Source: Pseudomicrostroma phylloplanum
Lineage: Eukaryota > Basidiomycota > Exobasidiomycetes > Microstromatales
Assembly: GCA_039545275.1 (NCBI GenBank)
Contig: BCHS01000001.1
Location: 698,853 to 762,852 of the forward strand
Direction: 5' to 3'
Length of the DNA: 64,000 nucleotides
Part shown: one piece after another, positions 22,211 through 33,905 of the stretch
Numbering within the stretch: position 1 is the first letter of the stretch
How the letters are laid out: each line of letters starts with the position of its first letter
Notes under the pieces: model-generated
What the model saw: only the letters and a program-made list of their open reading frames with translations
The model's database searches: none
Told to the model about the DNA's origin: nothing
Made by a program: the position numbers and the translations under genes

Positions 22211-23520
22211 GTCGGACGAGGTAAGAAGAGGCGGAGGGGTGGACTGAGGGAGACAAGAAGGCGGTACTGGAAGAGACGGCCTAGAGTAGTCCATGCGTCA
22301 TTCCGTTCCGGAAAGAGGGGAGGGACCACCGTCGCGCGGAAGACGAGTCGAGGCCGTGCACGGCACCTGGGTGACCCACGCGGCGTAGAGCAGTGGGACG
22401 ATCACCTGCGTCAGCAAGCACGATAAGGGGTCTGACTATGAACATGATCTCGGGATACTACATCGCCTCTCTTGTTACTCAAAGGTGTCGGACAAGGGCG
22501 GTAAACGGCCTCTGCGCTGACTTCGCAGGAGTCAGGTGTCTTCCATCACCAAGGGTAGGTCTAGTCGTCCGAAGCAAGGACGGTGGAGCGGGCGACCTAA
22601 TGTCATGGGCACAACCTCCTCACTGCTCCAATGAGCCATTATCACAACGAAAACGGTCTTCAGCCTCTGCCGTGACGGCGACAAAACCCCTGTCACCGTC
22701 ACGCCCGCGGCGATGACCCTGTGCGCGTCGATCAGACGTCTTGCCAGCCTTCTGCAGCTGCGAGTCATACAGTGGAGAAGCGGTGACAGGCTCCTCAGAT
22801 CGGCTCTTACCACATGCGACCGCATCGACGGCGGCACAAGAGCAGCACTGAATATACCCTTGCTTTCTCCCATCGAGCAGGGATTGTCGTGTTGAGGAGA
22901 GGATGGCGCCCCTCGCGGTGCCGACGGAAGGGCGAGTGGAGAAGCGGAGCGGAGTTGGGGATGGAAGCGTGTCACAACAGGGCGTGGACATTCTTGGACA
23001 CAGCGCCACATTCCTCTGTTTACACGCCCTCCGCACTTCCACTCTTCTCTTGCTCCCCCGATCCCTCCGGCTCACTCCCCAGTCTCGATGCTCCTCCTTC
23101 GGCTCCCCACCCCTTTCAACGGCTGCCTCCTCGTACCGTCCCTTTGTCGCTCTATCGTCTGATCTCACTCATCTCATCCTTGCCACTGTAGATCCTATTT
23201 TCAACCCCCGTAACGACCCAATACCTACTACCACCACCGTCATAACATACGAAGTCACTTGCTTTCAGACTTCCTACCTCGTCCACATTCTTTAACGTCG
23301 CATCCTATCCCGGTACGAGCCAGCTTTGCTTTGCCTTTCGCCAGATCTCGGCCCACAATCTTTTTCGCCCGCGCTCCTTCAACATCGTCTCTCTCGAGGA
23401 ACAGCTATACTGGCGTTGAGCAGTGACACCTGCGGCCCACGTGCTGGCAGTCTTCCTTGAACGTGCACAACAATCCATCGAACAGCTGGTCTAGAGCTTT
23501 CGGACGGCTTACCGGCACCT
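22211..23520. promoter_or_regulatory. Divergent 1.3-kb region between THO2 and the serine-rich membrane protein gene
   Basis: Two opposed start codons face away from this stretch. The last 450 bases before 23521 are pyrimidine-rich (runs of CTCTT, CCTCC, TCTCATC), typical of a fungal leader and core promoter on the plus strand. Open frames inside (22532-23011 minus, 22620-23168 minus) have no ATG-led domain. No separate gene is supported. Confidence 0.4.
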
Positions 23521-26500
23521 ATGCCCCGGCCATCCTCCGCTTCTTCGCCGGCCGATAAACAGTCGGGCAGAAGGTATCACTTTGCTGCCGGAGCAGTCGG
23601 CAAAGGTGCCCTCTCCAGCGGCATCGTCTGTCCTGATGCCGCCATTGACCCAACTGGAAAACGTGGACACAGAACCTCGGTTGAAACAGACACTGTTGAT
23701 CTGGATCTATCGTTCGACTTCGTCAGCCCTGCCGAGGCAGAGCAGAGCGACGCTGATCACTCCAGCCAGTGCTCACACCAGCGATCGTCTCAGCCTGTAG
23801 TAGGATTCGGCTCGCATTCTGTTGCGGTTGAGGCAGTGACCACCTCAGACGCCCCATCGAAGATATCCTCACCCTCGCGCCCTCGAGGCATGGCAGCGTC
23901 CATCTCTTCCTCGACCAAGAGGAAACAACCTCCTCAGCCACTCGCCTTCAATAGCAGCAGCAACAGTCCGAATGCTGTTCAAAGCACAACAGGACAGTCG
24001 ACACCGTTCGGCAGCTCGCAGCCTCAAACGCCCAGCGATGTCACGCTACCCAATAGCGCAGGGGCGGCAACAGGCAGGAGAAGGGCAGGGACGGTGAGCA
24101 GTGCACCTCCAAGCGCTCCTCCATGTGCACCATTGCCTTCTGTACCCACTGCCAGCGACTCAGCCACTGGAGCGTCATTTGCGGCTGTGAGCACAAGAAT
24201 CGCCGAGCAAAGGGAGAGAAAGGCTCAACAACAACGTCATGACATGTCTCAGCGAGACAGCTATTACTCGATCCAAGGGGAGATTCCAACATTTCAGATC
24301 CATGGCGCTCCCTCTGATTCACTAGCTCAACCTCAAAGGAAGCCTGCCCGCGTCACCGAGACGCAGCGTTCTGCGGCTGTCTCGCGTGACTATCATTCTC
24401 AAGCAATGAAGGTCACTTACTCCTCATCGTCGTCCCAGGTTCCCGACTCGCTGTACAGCGAATCGAGCCCAGTATCCGTGCAGCACAGTCTCAGCACGCC
24501 TGGCACACCCTACTCATCTGTCTTTGACGCTCGCAGCGAGTCTGCAAAGATGCTAGTATCGCACAGCAATGCTTCCTCCTTTGGTAGACCTGGCAAGATG
24601 ATCGATACCGAGCTGATGACCGGGGTCATCACCGAAGAGCCCCTTGAGGAGCACCTCTCCCTTACTGGCACAGGATTCGGCGCACCCTTTGGTCTGCCTC
24701 GCAGTCACACTGCTGAGTGGCTTCACGCCCAGCAAAGGCGTGCTGTGTCGGCTGCGATGGATGACAGCGGCGAAGTCGATCCGATCCGCGATGGAGAGGA
24801 GACTGCGTCTTCTGCGTCTATGACAACTTCCGAATCTGACGTCTCTTCCTTGCCAGCCTCGGACCGAAAGCTAATGGTCATCAACACCTCGGATAGCTCT
24901 CACGAGGTACGCGCCGAGCTCGCGAGGAGCGATGCCAAGAGAAGAGGCCCATGGGCCGAAAGCCCCATGCTCCTCACGCAGTCTCAGCAAGCGCAGAGTG
25001 GTATTGGGTTGGGCCTGGTATTCGACAGCAAAGACAGCGGCTTGCTATCTGGCAACGCTCTTGTCAACGACGATGCCATCTTCGTCAATCGGATGCAGTC
25101 GTTGACGCCATCGTCCTTCACAGAGGAGACGATGCCTCGACCAAAGACTCGCTCGATGTCTCGTAGCTCTTACTCTGGAAGCCCCGCCTCGAGGACGGAA
25201 GCATTCTCCTGCAACACGACTCAACCAGGCGATGGGAAGACCGGCCCCTCGGGCACTTCTCTCGCCACAGCGGCAGGCAGAGCCTCGCTTGGCTTTGGCT
25301 CAAAGCTCTTTGGTGCCCAATTCCGATCTCGCTATAGCTCGAGTGACGCCGCAACATCCTCGAGTATGTCCCCTCGCATAAGAAGTCTGGCTTTGGTAGA
25401 TCACCGACAGCAGTCCTCGGGTCAATCAGGGGGTGCAAGCAGTTCAGCTCGGCCTGGCTCCTTTCTCAGACGGCATACTCTCGGCCTGAACCCTCCCGAG
25501 AGCCAAGTTCGCGACGACTGGCCTTCATCAGATGTGTCGGCACCGTCTCAGCTATCGCCACCGCACTCATCAGCACCGACAGCCCCTCACAGTGCACCAT
25601 TGCCGTCTTCCTCGACTTTTGCATCGGAAAGCGAGGCGCCTACGGTGTTTGAGATGAGCAAACGATCTTCGAAGCACGTCCGAAGGGTATCGAGGCTACA
25701 CTACGTCGCTTCCCCTTCTGACTCTGACCAACACGGCGAGGTCCGATTGACGATGCCAACGCCAGCCATGACAGCAGAGCGCCGCGTCGCAGTTGCTCAG
25801 TCGGGCCGTACAGCGAGAAGCTCTTCTGGCGGCCAGCCACGCTCTCGTCTTTCCTGGGGCTACGCCCCGCGCAGCGATGTGGAGTCGCCCACCCTGCCAA
25901 CGTCTCCAACAGAGAGCACCGCAGCTCCGTCTTCTCCCTGGTTGGACTTTACAGAGGATGGCTCCGGACTGGCTGCCACCTCGGCTCGGCGTTCCGAGCT
26001 ACTGGGAAGGTCTGAAAGTGGTCGTCGTCAACAGTCAAGCGGAACGAACATCACTCAGTTCAGCACCGTCCTAGAAAGTGAAGGAGGCTTGCGGAGGCGC
26101 TCCACCCTAGAGAAGAAGAATCATAGGACCACCCTGACCATACCTCCTACGGCTGTGATCAGGCCATTCGTATCCACTCACGATCGAAGAGCGAGTGTAC
26201 ACTCTGATGTCCTTGTTCAGGATGGCAGCCTTCGCCTTGGACACATCCAGGAAGACAAGGGTCTGCGCCAATTGCGCCTTTTGGGTGACTTGCCTCCTGA
26301 GGAAACAGGCTCCCAGCCCATGAGCGTCTTTGTCCCTGTCCCCACTCTTCAGGCTCATCTTCGAGCCAAAGCTTTGCAAGAGCAACAAGAACGAGTGCAG
26401 ATCCGCACACGTGCAGCAATGCATGAGCCTCTTATTCGATCACCACTGAGCTTCGGGCAGGACCTGTTGAGCTCGTCTGGACGCATGCTCGATTCGGAAT

Positions 26501-27573
26501 TGCCTGCTCGAACTCTGTTCTTTTTGGGCTTCCTTGGGATGCCCTGGCTCTGGCTGTTGGGAGGCTGGGGACTGACCAGTGATGGTACGCTGATGCCTGC
26601 AGGAGGAGCTGGCAGAGGTCGAGTGGAGTTCTACACGCATGAGCCCAGCATGCAGGAGGCTCAGCGTCGCTTCCAACCGCAAAGTCAAGGGCAAGGCGCG
26701 TTGCAGCGTCGTAGCAGGGTCACCAGTCGCACAATGTCTGTTCCTCGAGGTCATCTGTCCACCGTCTATACTGACGGTGCCGATCATCGAGACTACCCTG
26801 AAGATTCATTCGAGGTTCCGAGATCTGAGCATGGACTCCGCAACGCACGCCATGAGCCATCCACGACCGCTCAAAGTCACTTCTCCTTAGCAAGTACCAA
26901 CGAAGGCACGGGTCGTACATCGCCTCAAACTCTCACTTCTGCGAAAGTCGATCGACTCCCACGGAACACAAGGCGGTCGTTGGGCTCCTTCCTCAACCCG
27001 CACCCGGAAGTGGCGCTTTTCCACTCTCCCGTCCGCTCCGTTGCTTTCAGTGATGGCCCAAGTGAAGATTGGCATCATGCTGAGCATGGCTTGTACCGCG
27101 GTGCTGCAGATTTGAACGGTCGCCGGGGAGCACGTCGAAGCGAGGTTTCAGGCCTCGACCACATCTCTGACGTTGACGAGCCTGTCACCGAGACCGCCAT
27201 GACCTTGGAGCACGAGGACAGCATCAGCGAACATCACAACTATCCCTCAGGCCAGTCTATGGATGACTACCGACGATACGAGTTGTCGGACCAGCATCAT
27301 CATGAGGGCGCGTCTTCTGGGTTTCAGCTACGTGACGAAGTACCTACGGGCCATCTTCGTTCAACTTCACGCACTACCCTCTCCATGCTTGAGGGCTTGC
27401 AGGGACACCGGTCTACTTCTGCTGAGCAAGTAGCAGTGAAGCTTACTGCTCGCCAGCGATTGGCGCTCATGGAGCGCTACGTGCTACTGAATCGCTTCAT
27501 GGCTGTCACATCTACCCTGGCGGTATTCGCGGGCTTTGGCGTTGCCCTGAACGCAGTAGCGATGAATTTTTGA
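23521..27573 (+). CDS. Serine-rich integral membrane protein, uncharacterised
   Basis: A single exon of 1350 residues starting at ATG 23521. Residues 1-980 are low-complexity Ser/Thr/Pro/Gln-rich and likely cytosolic, with many phosphorylation-type SP and RRxS sites. A strong hydrophobic segment follows at about 996-1018, built around LFFLGFLGMPWLWLLGGWGL. A second lies at about 1326-1347, ending in FGVALNAVAMNF just before the stop. From memory, fungi have long Ser-rich proteins with one membrane segment of the LGF-PWLWLLGGW kind and a second one at the extreme C-terminus, with no defined role. I know no gene name for it. Two bases after the phenylalanine codon the frame hits TGA inside a T-run, while the -1 frame stays open for 178 more codons (see the next entry). 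Confidence 0.7.
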   Translation: MPRPSSASSPADKQSGRRYHFAAGAVGKGALSSGIVCPDAAIDPTGKRGHRTSVETDTVDLDLSFDFVSPAEAEQSDADHSSQCSHQRSSQPVVGFGSHSVAVEAVTTSDAPSKISSPSRPRGMAASISSSTKRKQPPQPLAFNSSSNSPNAVQSTTGQSTPFGSSQPQTPSDVTLPNSAGAATGRRRAGTVSSAPPSAPPCAPLPSVPTASDSATGASFAAVSTRIAEQRERKAQQQRHDMSQRDSYYSIQGEIPTFQIHGAPSDSLAQPQRKPARVTETQRSAAVSRDYHSQAMKVTYSSSSSQVPDSLYSESSPVSVQHSLSTPGTPYSSVFDARSESAKMLVSHSNASSFGRPGKMIDTELMTGVITEEPLEEHLSLTGTGFGAPFGLPRSHTAEWLHAQQRRAVSAAMDDSGEVDPIRDGEETASSASMTTSESDVSSLPASDRKLMVINTSDSSHEVRAELARSDAKRRGPWAESPMLLTQSQQAQSGIGLGLVFDSKDSGLLSGNALVNDDAIFVNRMQSLTPSSFTEETMPRPKTRSMSRSSYSGSPASRTEAFSCNTTQPGDGKTGPSGTSLATAAGRASLGFGSKLFGAQFRSRYSSSDAATSSSMSPRIRSLALVDHRQQSSGQSGGASSSARPGSFLRRHTLGLNPPESQVRDDWPSSDVSAPSQLSPPHSSAPTAPHSAPLPSSSTFASESEAPTVFEMSKRSSKHVRRVSRLHYVASPSDSDQHGEVRLTMPTPAMTAERRVAVAQSGRTARSSSGGQPRSRLSWGYAPRSDVESPTLPTSPTESTAAPSSPWLDFTEDGSGLAATSARRSELLGRSESGRRQQSSGTNITQFSTVLESEGGLRRRSTLEKKNHRTTLTIPPTAVIRPFVSTHDRRASVHSDVLVQDGSLRLGHIQEDKGLRQLRLLGDLPPEETGSQPMSVFVPVPTLQAHLRAKALQEQQERVQIRTRAAMHEPLIRSPLSFGQDLLSSSGRMLDSELPARTLFFLGFLGMPWLWLLGGWGLTSDGTLMPAGGAGRGRVEFYTHEPSMQEAQRRFQPQSQGQGALQRRSRVTSRTMSVPRGHLSTVYTDGADHRDYPEDSFEVPRSEHGLRNARHEPSTTAQSHFSLASTNEGTGRTSPQTLTSAKVDRLPRNTRRSLGSFLNPHPEVALFHSPVRSVAFSDGPSEDWHHAEHGLYRGAADLNGRRGARRSEVSGLDHISDVDEPVTETAMTLEHEDSISEHHNYPSGQSMDDYRRYELSDQHHHEGASSGFQLRDEVPTGHLRSTSRTTLSMLEGLQGHRSTSAEQVAVKLTARQRLALMERYVLLNRFMAVTSTLAVFAGFGVALNAVAMNF

Positions 27574-28106
27574 GACGCCTACGACAAGTGGTGTTGCCTA
27601 GCCGATATCTTCAACTTTCCGATACCCCCTTTGATGAAGACGATTCCCTTTCTACTCTCGAGGACGATGAGTGGGAGAGCGATGCAGACGATGACGACAG
27701 GGACTTTGAAGCAAGCAAGGACGACGCCAAGCTCGAAGGAGTCGCAGCAGATCCCGGCTCCCAACATCCTCTTCAATCGGTCACTGGATCTTTCAAGCGC
27801 CGCAAGGACCAGAATGCCCTCACCATGAAGTTCTTTGCTCACTTTGTGACGTTCATCATCGTGAGGCGCCCCAAGCGTCGTTCGGCACCCCTCTCTCGCA
27901 CTCGCTCCCGCTCTTCGAAGCGCTTCTCCTCTTCTCCGAAGAGCAAGCGGAGATCCGTCATTGTTGCCTCGAAGGCCGATCGTCGGAGGAGCCGCATCAT
28001 CCAACAGCGCAGCAGTGTTGCCAGTACAAAATCGAAATCGAGTGATGCTGCTCAAGAAGATGCCCTCGTCTTCGGTGGCGGAACTACGATGTTCAACCTC
28101 TGGTGA
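27570..28106 (+). other. Open frame in -1 phase directly after the serine-rich gene
   Basis: From TTG 27570 to TGA 28106 there are 178 open codons in the -1 phase relative to the preceding gene. The composition looks coding: an acidic block (DEDDSLSTLEDDEWESDADDD), then a basic Ser/Arg/Lys block, ending GGGTTMFNLW. It has no early ATG; the first is at 27826. It begins inside the TTTTT run that ends the upstream frame, so adding one T would fuse both into about 1528 residues. Options are a sequencing or assembly indel, programmed frameshifting, a very young frame split, or a 3' untranslated region with a chance frame. I see no in-frame splice that joins them. Confidence 0.35.
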
Positions 28107-28675
28107 TTTGCATGCCTATCGCGATGCCCCCTATACACTCCACCTATACCAGTCTTCTTCAACCTTCATCTTCTTTCATCTTCTCTTGCCAGCTAGGCAG
28201 CACATATCAGAAGAGCTCTGCAGCCGCCGGCAGCTCAGCTCTTCTACCCCATAGCACCTGTTCGTAGGCGGGTCTCTCTCTCCCCCCCCCATTTCCCCAC
28301 TTTGCTTTCTCACCCTCTCGTATATACTATTCCAAGGATTCGGTCCGCCACGTCGGGCTCTCTCCCATATTCCCACCCTTCGTGTTGATGTATACCCCTT
28401 CTTCGCTTTCCTTATATTTTTGCCTCTGCGCACGCTGCCTCTCGCGGCATCTAATGACACCTATTTAATGCCGAAGGCATTGTACTTTAACCTGTTCTTG
28501 GCGTCGTCCGTACGTGCTATGCATGCGCTGATGGTTCTCCCGGCTGCGAGGTACTGTACAGGAACTTGAGACGACGATTGGCGGCACGCAATGTCTTCTC
28601 CTCCTCGCCTTCGTACCTTACCATTCGCACTTGCTGCGTGGGACACGCGCCGTACCCGGCGAGGATAGCTTCTCG
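28107..28675. promoter_or_regulatory. Intergenic region before the 1590-residue orphan
   Basis: These 569 bases are pyrimidine-rich on the plus strand (CTTCTTCAACCTTCATC near 28151-28167, and a C-run at 28284-28291). That fits the promoter and 5' leader of the next gene plus the 3' end of the previous one. The orphan's frame remains open back to a TTG at 28631, but the first ATG is at 28676. No other gene is seen. Confidence 0.4.
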
Positions 28676-31600
28676 ATGTCCTCCCAGCCTACCTCTGATC
28701 ATTCTCAATCCCCTCCCCTTTCCGACGGAGAGAGGCAGACTCCAGCACGTTCGTCGGAGCTGTCTCCGACTGATAGCCAGCAGGCGGAGGTGGTTGAGGT
28801 CGAGGTCTCACGTTGCCAGTCTCACCTTGGCGGCTGCGATAGCGTGGCCGCTCCCTTTGTGCGTGCATCACCCGCACCAGCCTCGTCGGTATCATCCGGG
28901 CACCAGGGCCCTGCGTCGGTGACCGTGGCTTGCCCCGCCAACGGCCTCGCTTGGAGCTGCCCCGCCAACGGCCTCGCTTGGAGCTGCCCCTACACCCAGC
29001 CTTGCGCCCCCGCCCCGCACACCAGCCCAGTCACACCCACAAGGGCCACAATCACACCTCCGCCTCCGCACAAGGGGCCGAGCCTCGTCCTCGAGCGGAA
29101 CGCAGCTCCTGGCCATCCTCGAGATCACCCAATCCCCGCAAGGGATGCCCACGGCGACGGTTCCCACCAACGCTTCCCCTACCATCATCGTCCTGCGTCT
29201 ACTCAAGGCAGCAAGGATAGCGGAGAACCTCCAGAGCACCAACAGGACCACGCCTCCGCTGGGTCCACATCACGCCCGTACCAAGCGGCTACACAGCGCC
29301 ACACAGCCTCAGCCTCAGCCTCTCCCGTGCCTGCCGAGCCCTTGGCAGCCGTTCCTCCAGGGAGCCTATCAAGCACAGCACCTCTTGTCAGGCGTCTCCT
29401 GTTCGCCAGGACAGAACAGGGAAAGCGTTCCCCTTCGTCAAGTACAGCGACCCAAGCGCGAATCCCGTCCCCCTCATCGCCAGTCTCACCAGCCTCAGCC
29501 TCATCTAGCCCGCCCAGCAGCGACCTCCTTCACCTAATCCGGAAGCGCTCCCTTCATCGTAGGACCTGCGACGGACAGGGTTCCATCTCGTCGCTCATAC
29601 GGCCACCTGCGATGGCCACATCGGTCGCCCAGAGCATTCCGATCGCTATCCCTCGCCCGCCCATTTCCGGTAATGATGACCGAGCAGATAAGAGCAGAAG
29701 CTCCCAGGGTGCCTCCAACGGCCTGGCAGGCTCTCCTAACAAGTCTACCATTGCGAACTCCTTGAGAGCATCGGCAAGCTCCCTGACTGGTGCTGTGCCC
29801 CGAGCCTCATCTTTCACCACGTCTGACTGCCATGGAGGATCTTATTCTCAATCCCCTCGCGCTAGGGCCGCTCCGGCCAACTCTATTCTGCTCAGGAGAA
29901 GCGCCGCACCAGGAGAAGAGACTGAGCAGAACAACACGAGCATGGCGGATTCCGGAGGTTCCTCTCTTCTGACTTTGCCTCCCGCACCCGTCGTCACTCA
30001 CATCCCAGCTGTGCCAGTGGACCCAGCCGCCCAAAGACGAAAGGAGCGCCGTGAGCGCGAGAAGCTCCGGGAGAAGGAGGAGCGAGAGCGCAGAGAGCGG
30101 GAGATCAGAGAGAGGGAATTGGAGCTGGCGGACGCTATTGAGGAGCAAGAGGAAAAGGTCTGGGGTATCCCCAAGAAGGCCTTCTACTTTGGTCTGGGCT
30201 CCGTGCCTGGCGCTATCAACTTCAATGCTCAGATGGCCATGATGGCTGGATGGGGCAACGGCAGTGGAGGACAGGGAGACTACGTCCGAGCGCCCAATGA
30301 CTCTTTGAATCGACCTCCTTACAAGACGAGAGCTAGCAGTGGCTCCTCAAAGAGGCCTTCATCCAGCCGTAGCGCTCCCTCGGGCACCAAGCCAGCTTCG
30401 CAGAAAGCAAAACCCGGTCGTGCGGCGGTAAAGAAGGAAGAACGAGCAGCCGCAAACAAAGAGGCCATCGAAGCACTGCGCTCTTCCAACTCGAACATCA
30501 ACTCTGCCTATGCGGACAGCGACGGCTCAGACTCGGACGTCATAGATGCAGAGGAGCTGGCTGCGCTCAACGCCATCATCAATACCAGAAGGAGTATGGC
30601 TGCTGCTCAAGCTCTAGCCAGTGGAGAGGTGAAGCTGCCAGCGCCCAAGCGACCTGTACGACCGGGCTTGGCGACGTTGCGCGCTGTCAGCATGGATACG
30701 GTCACAACGACCCCTTCGAGCACCTCAGACGTCACTTCTCTGACCGCGGGAGATGATGCCGAGGCACTCGAGAGCAAGTCTCGACCCACCTTTCGCAGGA
30801 ACGAGTCTACAGAAAGTCAACTGGAGGGCACAGCGTCTTGCAAGATCCGGTTTGCTCCCCTGCCGAGGCCATCGCCCATCGACGATGATACGGAAGACGT
30901 TTCTCCCGGCGGAGGTTATCTCGTAGAAGGTCAGACCGATGAGAATGGCCTGCCCCTCAGCGAGACGCAAGCAACGAGATCTCTTAACTCGAGGGACGGT
31001 TCGGACAGTGATGACGATTCAGGAAAAGAAGACGAAGATGATCTTGACAGCGGAGACGAAAGTGAATCGGATTGCGAAGACGTCGACGAAGCAGAGAAAT
31101 GGCGACGTAGGATGAAGAAGTACAAGGGCAGATGGTAAGTCACATTGGCCATGAGAGACTCTCTGAGAAGTTCACGAGTGAGCTGGTGCTGACTGCTAGA
31201 CTATCTCCTCCATAGGTACATGATGGGGCTGCCTCCACAGGCTTTCAAGAGCGAATACTATCGCTCATGGAGGAAATGGTCCAGCGATGCTCAGCAGCAA
31301 GCGTCGCCGAGGCCTGTGTCAGCCAGGAGCGACCGCGAAGACACGCCGAGCTCGGTCATCGACAAGGCTCAGACCTCTGCCGAGACCAAGCAGCAGCGTC
31401 GTCTGAGCACCGGCACACTGGGTCTCATGAGCAGCGCAGAGATGGTGCGCAAAGCCGCTGGCGAAGTCCTTGAAAATGCTTTGCAGACGCCAGTGGGAAG
31501 CCCCAAGCCTGCACCTTTGCCAGCCGCTGACTGCAAGGCTCAGCCGAAGCGCGGCCGCCGCGGCCGTCGAAATAGCACTGTTTCGCAGAAAGGTTCATCG

Positions 31601-33529
31601 ACCGCTCGATCAGCTTCTGCGGGCTCAGGTGTCGACAAGGAAGAGCGTTTGCGACGACGCCAGCTCATCTTGGCAGCTCGACCAGGCGGTACAGGTATGG
31701 TCACGCTACCCGATGGGACCAAAGTCCGAGCGAGGAGAGTAGACGACGCTGCCCAGGACGGAGACGATGGATACCCTCAAGAGTGGGGCTTCGCAGGTCT
31801 TGCGAAGGCTCAGAAGCTCGAAGCGCCTGAAGATGCGGCACAAGATGACACGGAGCTGGAGCCAGACGCTACTGAGGTCGGAGACGAGGAGGAAGTACGA
31901 CCGCCAAGGACAGCCTCACCGACTGGAGCAGAGGCGCTCTCGGACGTCACGCCTCGCAACGCTAGTCCGACTGGTCAAGACCGTGGTGCTGAGTCCAAGC
32001 TTAGTCTACAAGAACGTGTCCGACGTAGGCACGAAGCTGAGGTCGCTGCGTTGGGAGCAGAAGTTCTGGCAGCTCATCGAAGGAAAGTGGGTGCGGCCAA
32101 AGAGAGTGCAGCGGCAGCAGGAACAGAAGCAGCGACTACCCCATCGGCGCCTACCGCAGGAGCTTCCGAGGCGGCCAACGCTTCGAGTCAGACTGCCGAA
32201 GCGAAGAAGGAAGCGGACAAGACGCAAGATAGTGCAGGGGCCCCTCTTCGCAAAGATGCTGCACTACCCTCAAAGTATGCTCGCCAGCCCTTGTCGAACA
32301 TTTTCCAGCGACGGCCGAGCAGATCTACCAGCCCAGGATCTACTGCTGCCGCCTTGGATTCTACGTCTCGCACGTCGAACTCGCCAGATGCTCATGCATT
32401 GCGACCCGAAGGTCAAGGTCGCAGCCGAAGCAAGGCTTCCAATGCCTCATCGGATCATCTGCGCTCATCGATGGACAGCCGGTCCGCGGACTATACCACA
32501 CCCAGGTACTCCCCTATGCGCTCTCTGCCGCGCAAGCCAGATGCCAAGGGATACGCCATTGTTCCTCTTCCCAGTCAGCTGGGTGTGAGACCGGAGAGAC
32601 CTCGGGAAGGCAGAGTCTGGGAATGGTCTGATGACGAGAGCAGCCTGAGCAGCGAAGGCGAGGAGGCTGCTCCGACTGCCAAAGACGGCGACAAGACTGG
32701 AAGGAGAGGAGTTGGTGACGCAGGCGATCAGGACGAAGACGAGACTACCAACATGGACCTCAATGAGGAGGAGATGGCCGAGGAGGAACAGCGCAAAGCT
32801 GCCCACGCCAAGAGGGCCACTACCACTGCTGCTGGACTGGAGAGGATGCTGGTCAGGACCAAGAGCGGAGCCACTTCGACCAGCCTTGCTGCTACCAGTG
32901 CCAGAGCTCTCCCTGCTGTTCAGCGAACGAGGACACTGGATGGCGAGTCGCCCTCTCTTGCCACTCTTGATCAGTCATCGCCTGCTGGGCGAATCGCCAG
33001 CGGTGGCGTGGCAACGAGCCCATCACAGTCAAGGAGCGCGTCAATGAGTCTTCAGCCCAGTGGCGCACTTCTTTCTGAGGCCGCAAAGCCTTCTCCGACT
33101 CGAATCCGCAAGAAGAACTCTTCTCCTACCGTTTCACAGGCAACAGGAGCTCGCTCGCGAGTCGCGGACAGCGCTGCCAAGCAAGCAGACTCGAGCTCCA
33201 CAGAGGACGACCTGATGTGGTCACGCAGCGTCCCCGATGCACTCGGAATGGGACTAAGCCTCTCACCCACCACCTCCCGAACTTCTCAGACCGGTTCCGT
33301 ACGAAACCCCTTACAGCCTACCTCTCCACCACTCCACGGCCCGTCTGCCTACTTTGGCACCAAGATCTCTGCAGAGCAGCAGCAGGATAGGAGGAGGAGC
33401 ATGCGAAAGCCCTCTACCGAGGTCGCACGAAGTAAGGAAAGGTCTGCGAAGAAGCAGGCGGAGAGGGACGATGATGCGATGGATTATGGCTGGCCTAGCA
33501 GTCTCAAAGGCAGTCTCTACGATCGATGA
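28676..33529 (+). CDS. Large uncharacterised fungal protein
   Basis: Two exons, 28676-31134 and 31216-33529, join through a TGG codon and give 1590 residues. Most of the chain is disordered and rich in Ser, Pro, Ala and acidic residues. Three parts look structured: a strongly charged single helix (Arg/Glu/Lys-rich, about 455-497), directly followed by KVWGIPKKAFYFGLGSVPGAINF (about 494-520, hydrophobic, Gly-rich), and a Trp/Tyr-rich segment across the splice (KYKGRWYMMGLPPQAFKSEYY, about 812-835). The intron lies inside that last motif, and the joined reading is smoother than either side alone, which supports the splice. I recognise no domain and propose no function. An exact 27-base tandem duplication lies in the N-terminal region. 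It is convergent with the cytidine deaminase. Confidence 0.75.
28931..28984 (+). repeat. Exact 27-bp tandem duplication inside a coding region
   Basis: Two identical 27-base units lie back to back (28931-28957 and 28958-28984), followed by six bases of a third. In the protein they make two copies of a nine-residue unit (CPANGLAWS). The lack of any difference between the units suggests a recent duplication. Confidence 0.9.
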
Positions 33530-33905
33530 ATGGGAAAAGGCCACCTTCGACACCAATACCAGATAGGCAGACGGCCTAGGAAAACAAAACACACGTAGGC
33601 CTCGGCTCGGAGCCTCCTTTCATGACCCTTACGACTTTTCAGCGCAGATACCTTACGACCAGACAGGAGATCCTTGGATTCCACCACTTACGATTTCAGC
33701 CTGCCCCGCTTCCGCTCTTCATTTGCATTTACCCATTTCACATTGCCCTGTTACGTTCGACTTGCCTTGCTTCTGTGTACATACTGTTCGCCCCTTTTCG
33801 ATACCTTTGGCTTGCGATTTCCGATGATACTGCCCTGAATACCACTCTATGCGTGAGATCGTCTCAAGGCAGCATTGATGAAAGTGTCAATTATTCCGCT
33901 CCTCT
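33530..33905. other. Convergent 3' region between the orphan and cytidine deaminase genes
   Basis: The two stop codons face each other over 376 bases. The sequence is AT-richer than its surroundings and without a supportable frame, fitting two abutting 3' untranslated regions. Confidence 0.4.

Noticed and set aside
22201..22230. ATGTCGGACGAG followed by GTAAGA on the plus strand, looking like a four-codon first exon
   Set aside because: The same bases read on minus give the THO2 start ATGGCGGCGGCG with a proper first exon and GTGAGT donor. No plus-strand continuation with a domain was found.
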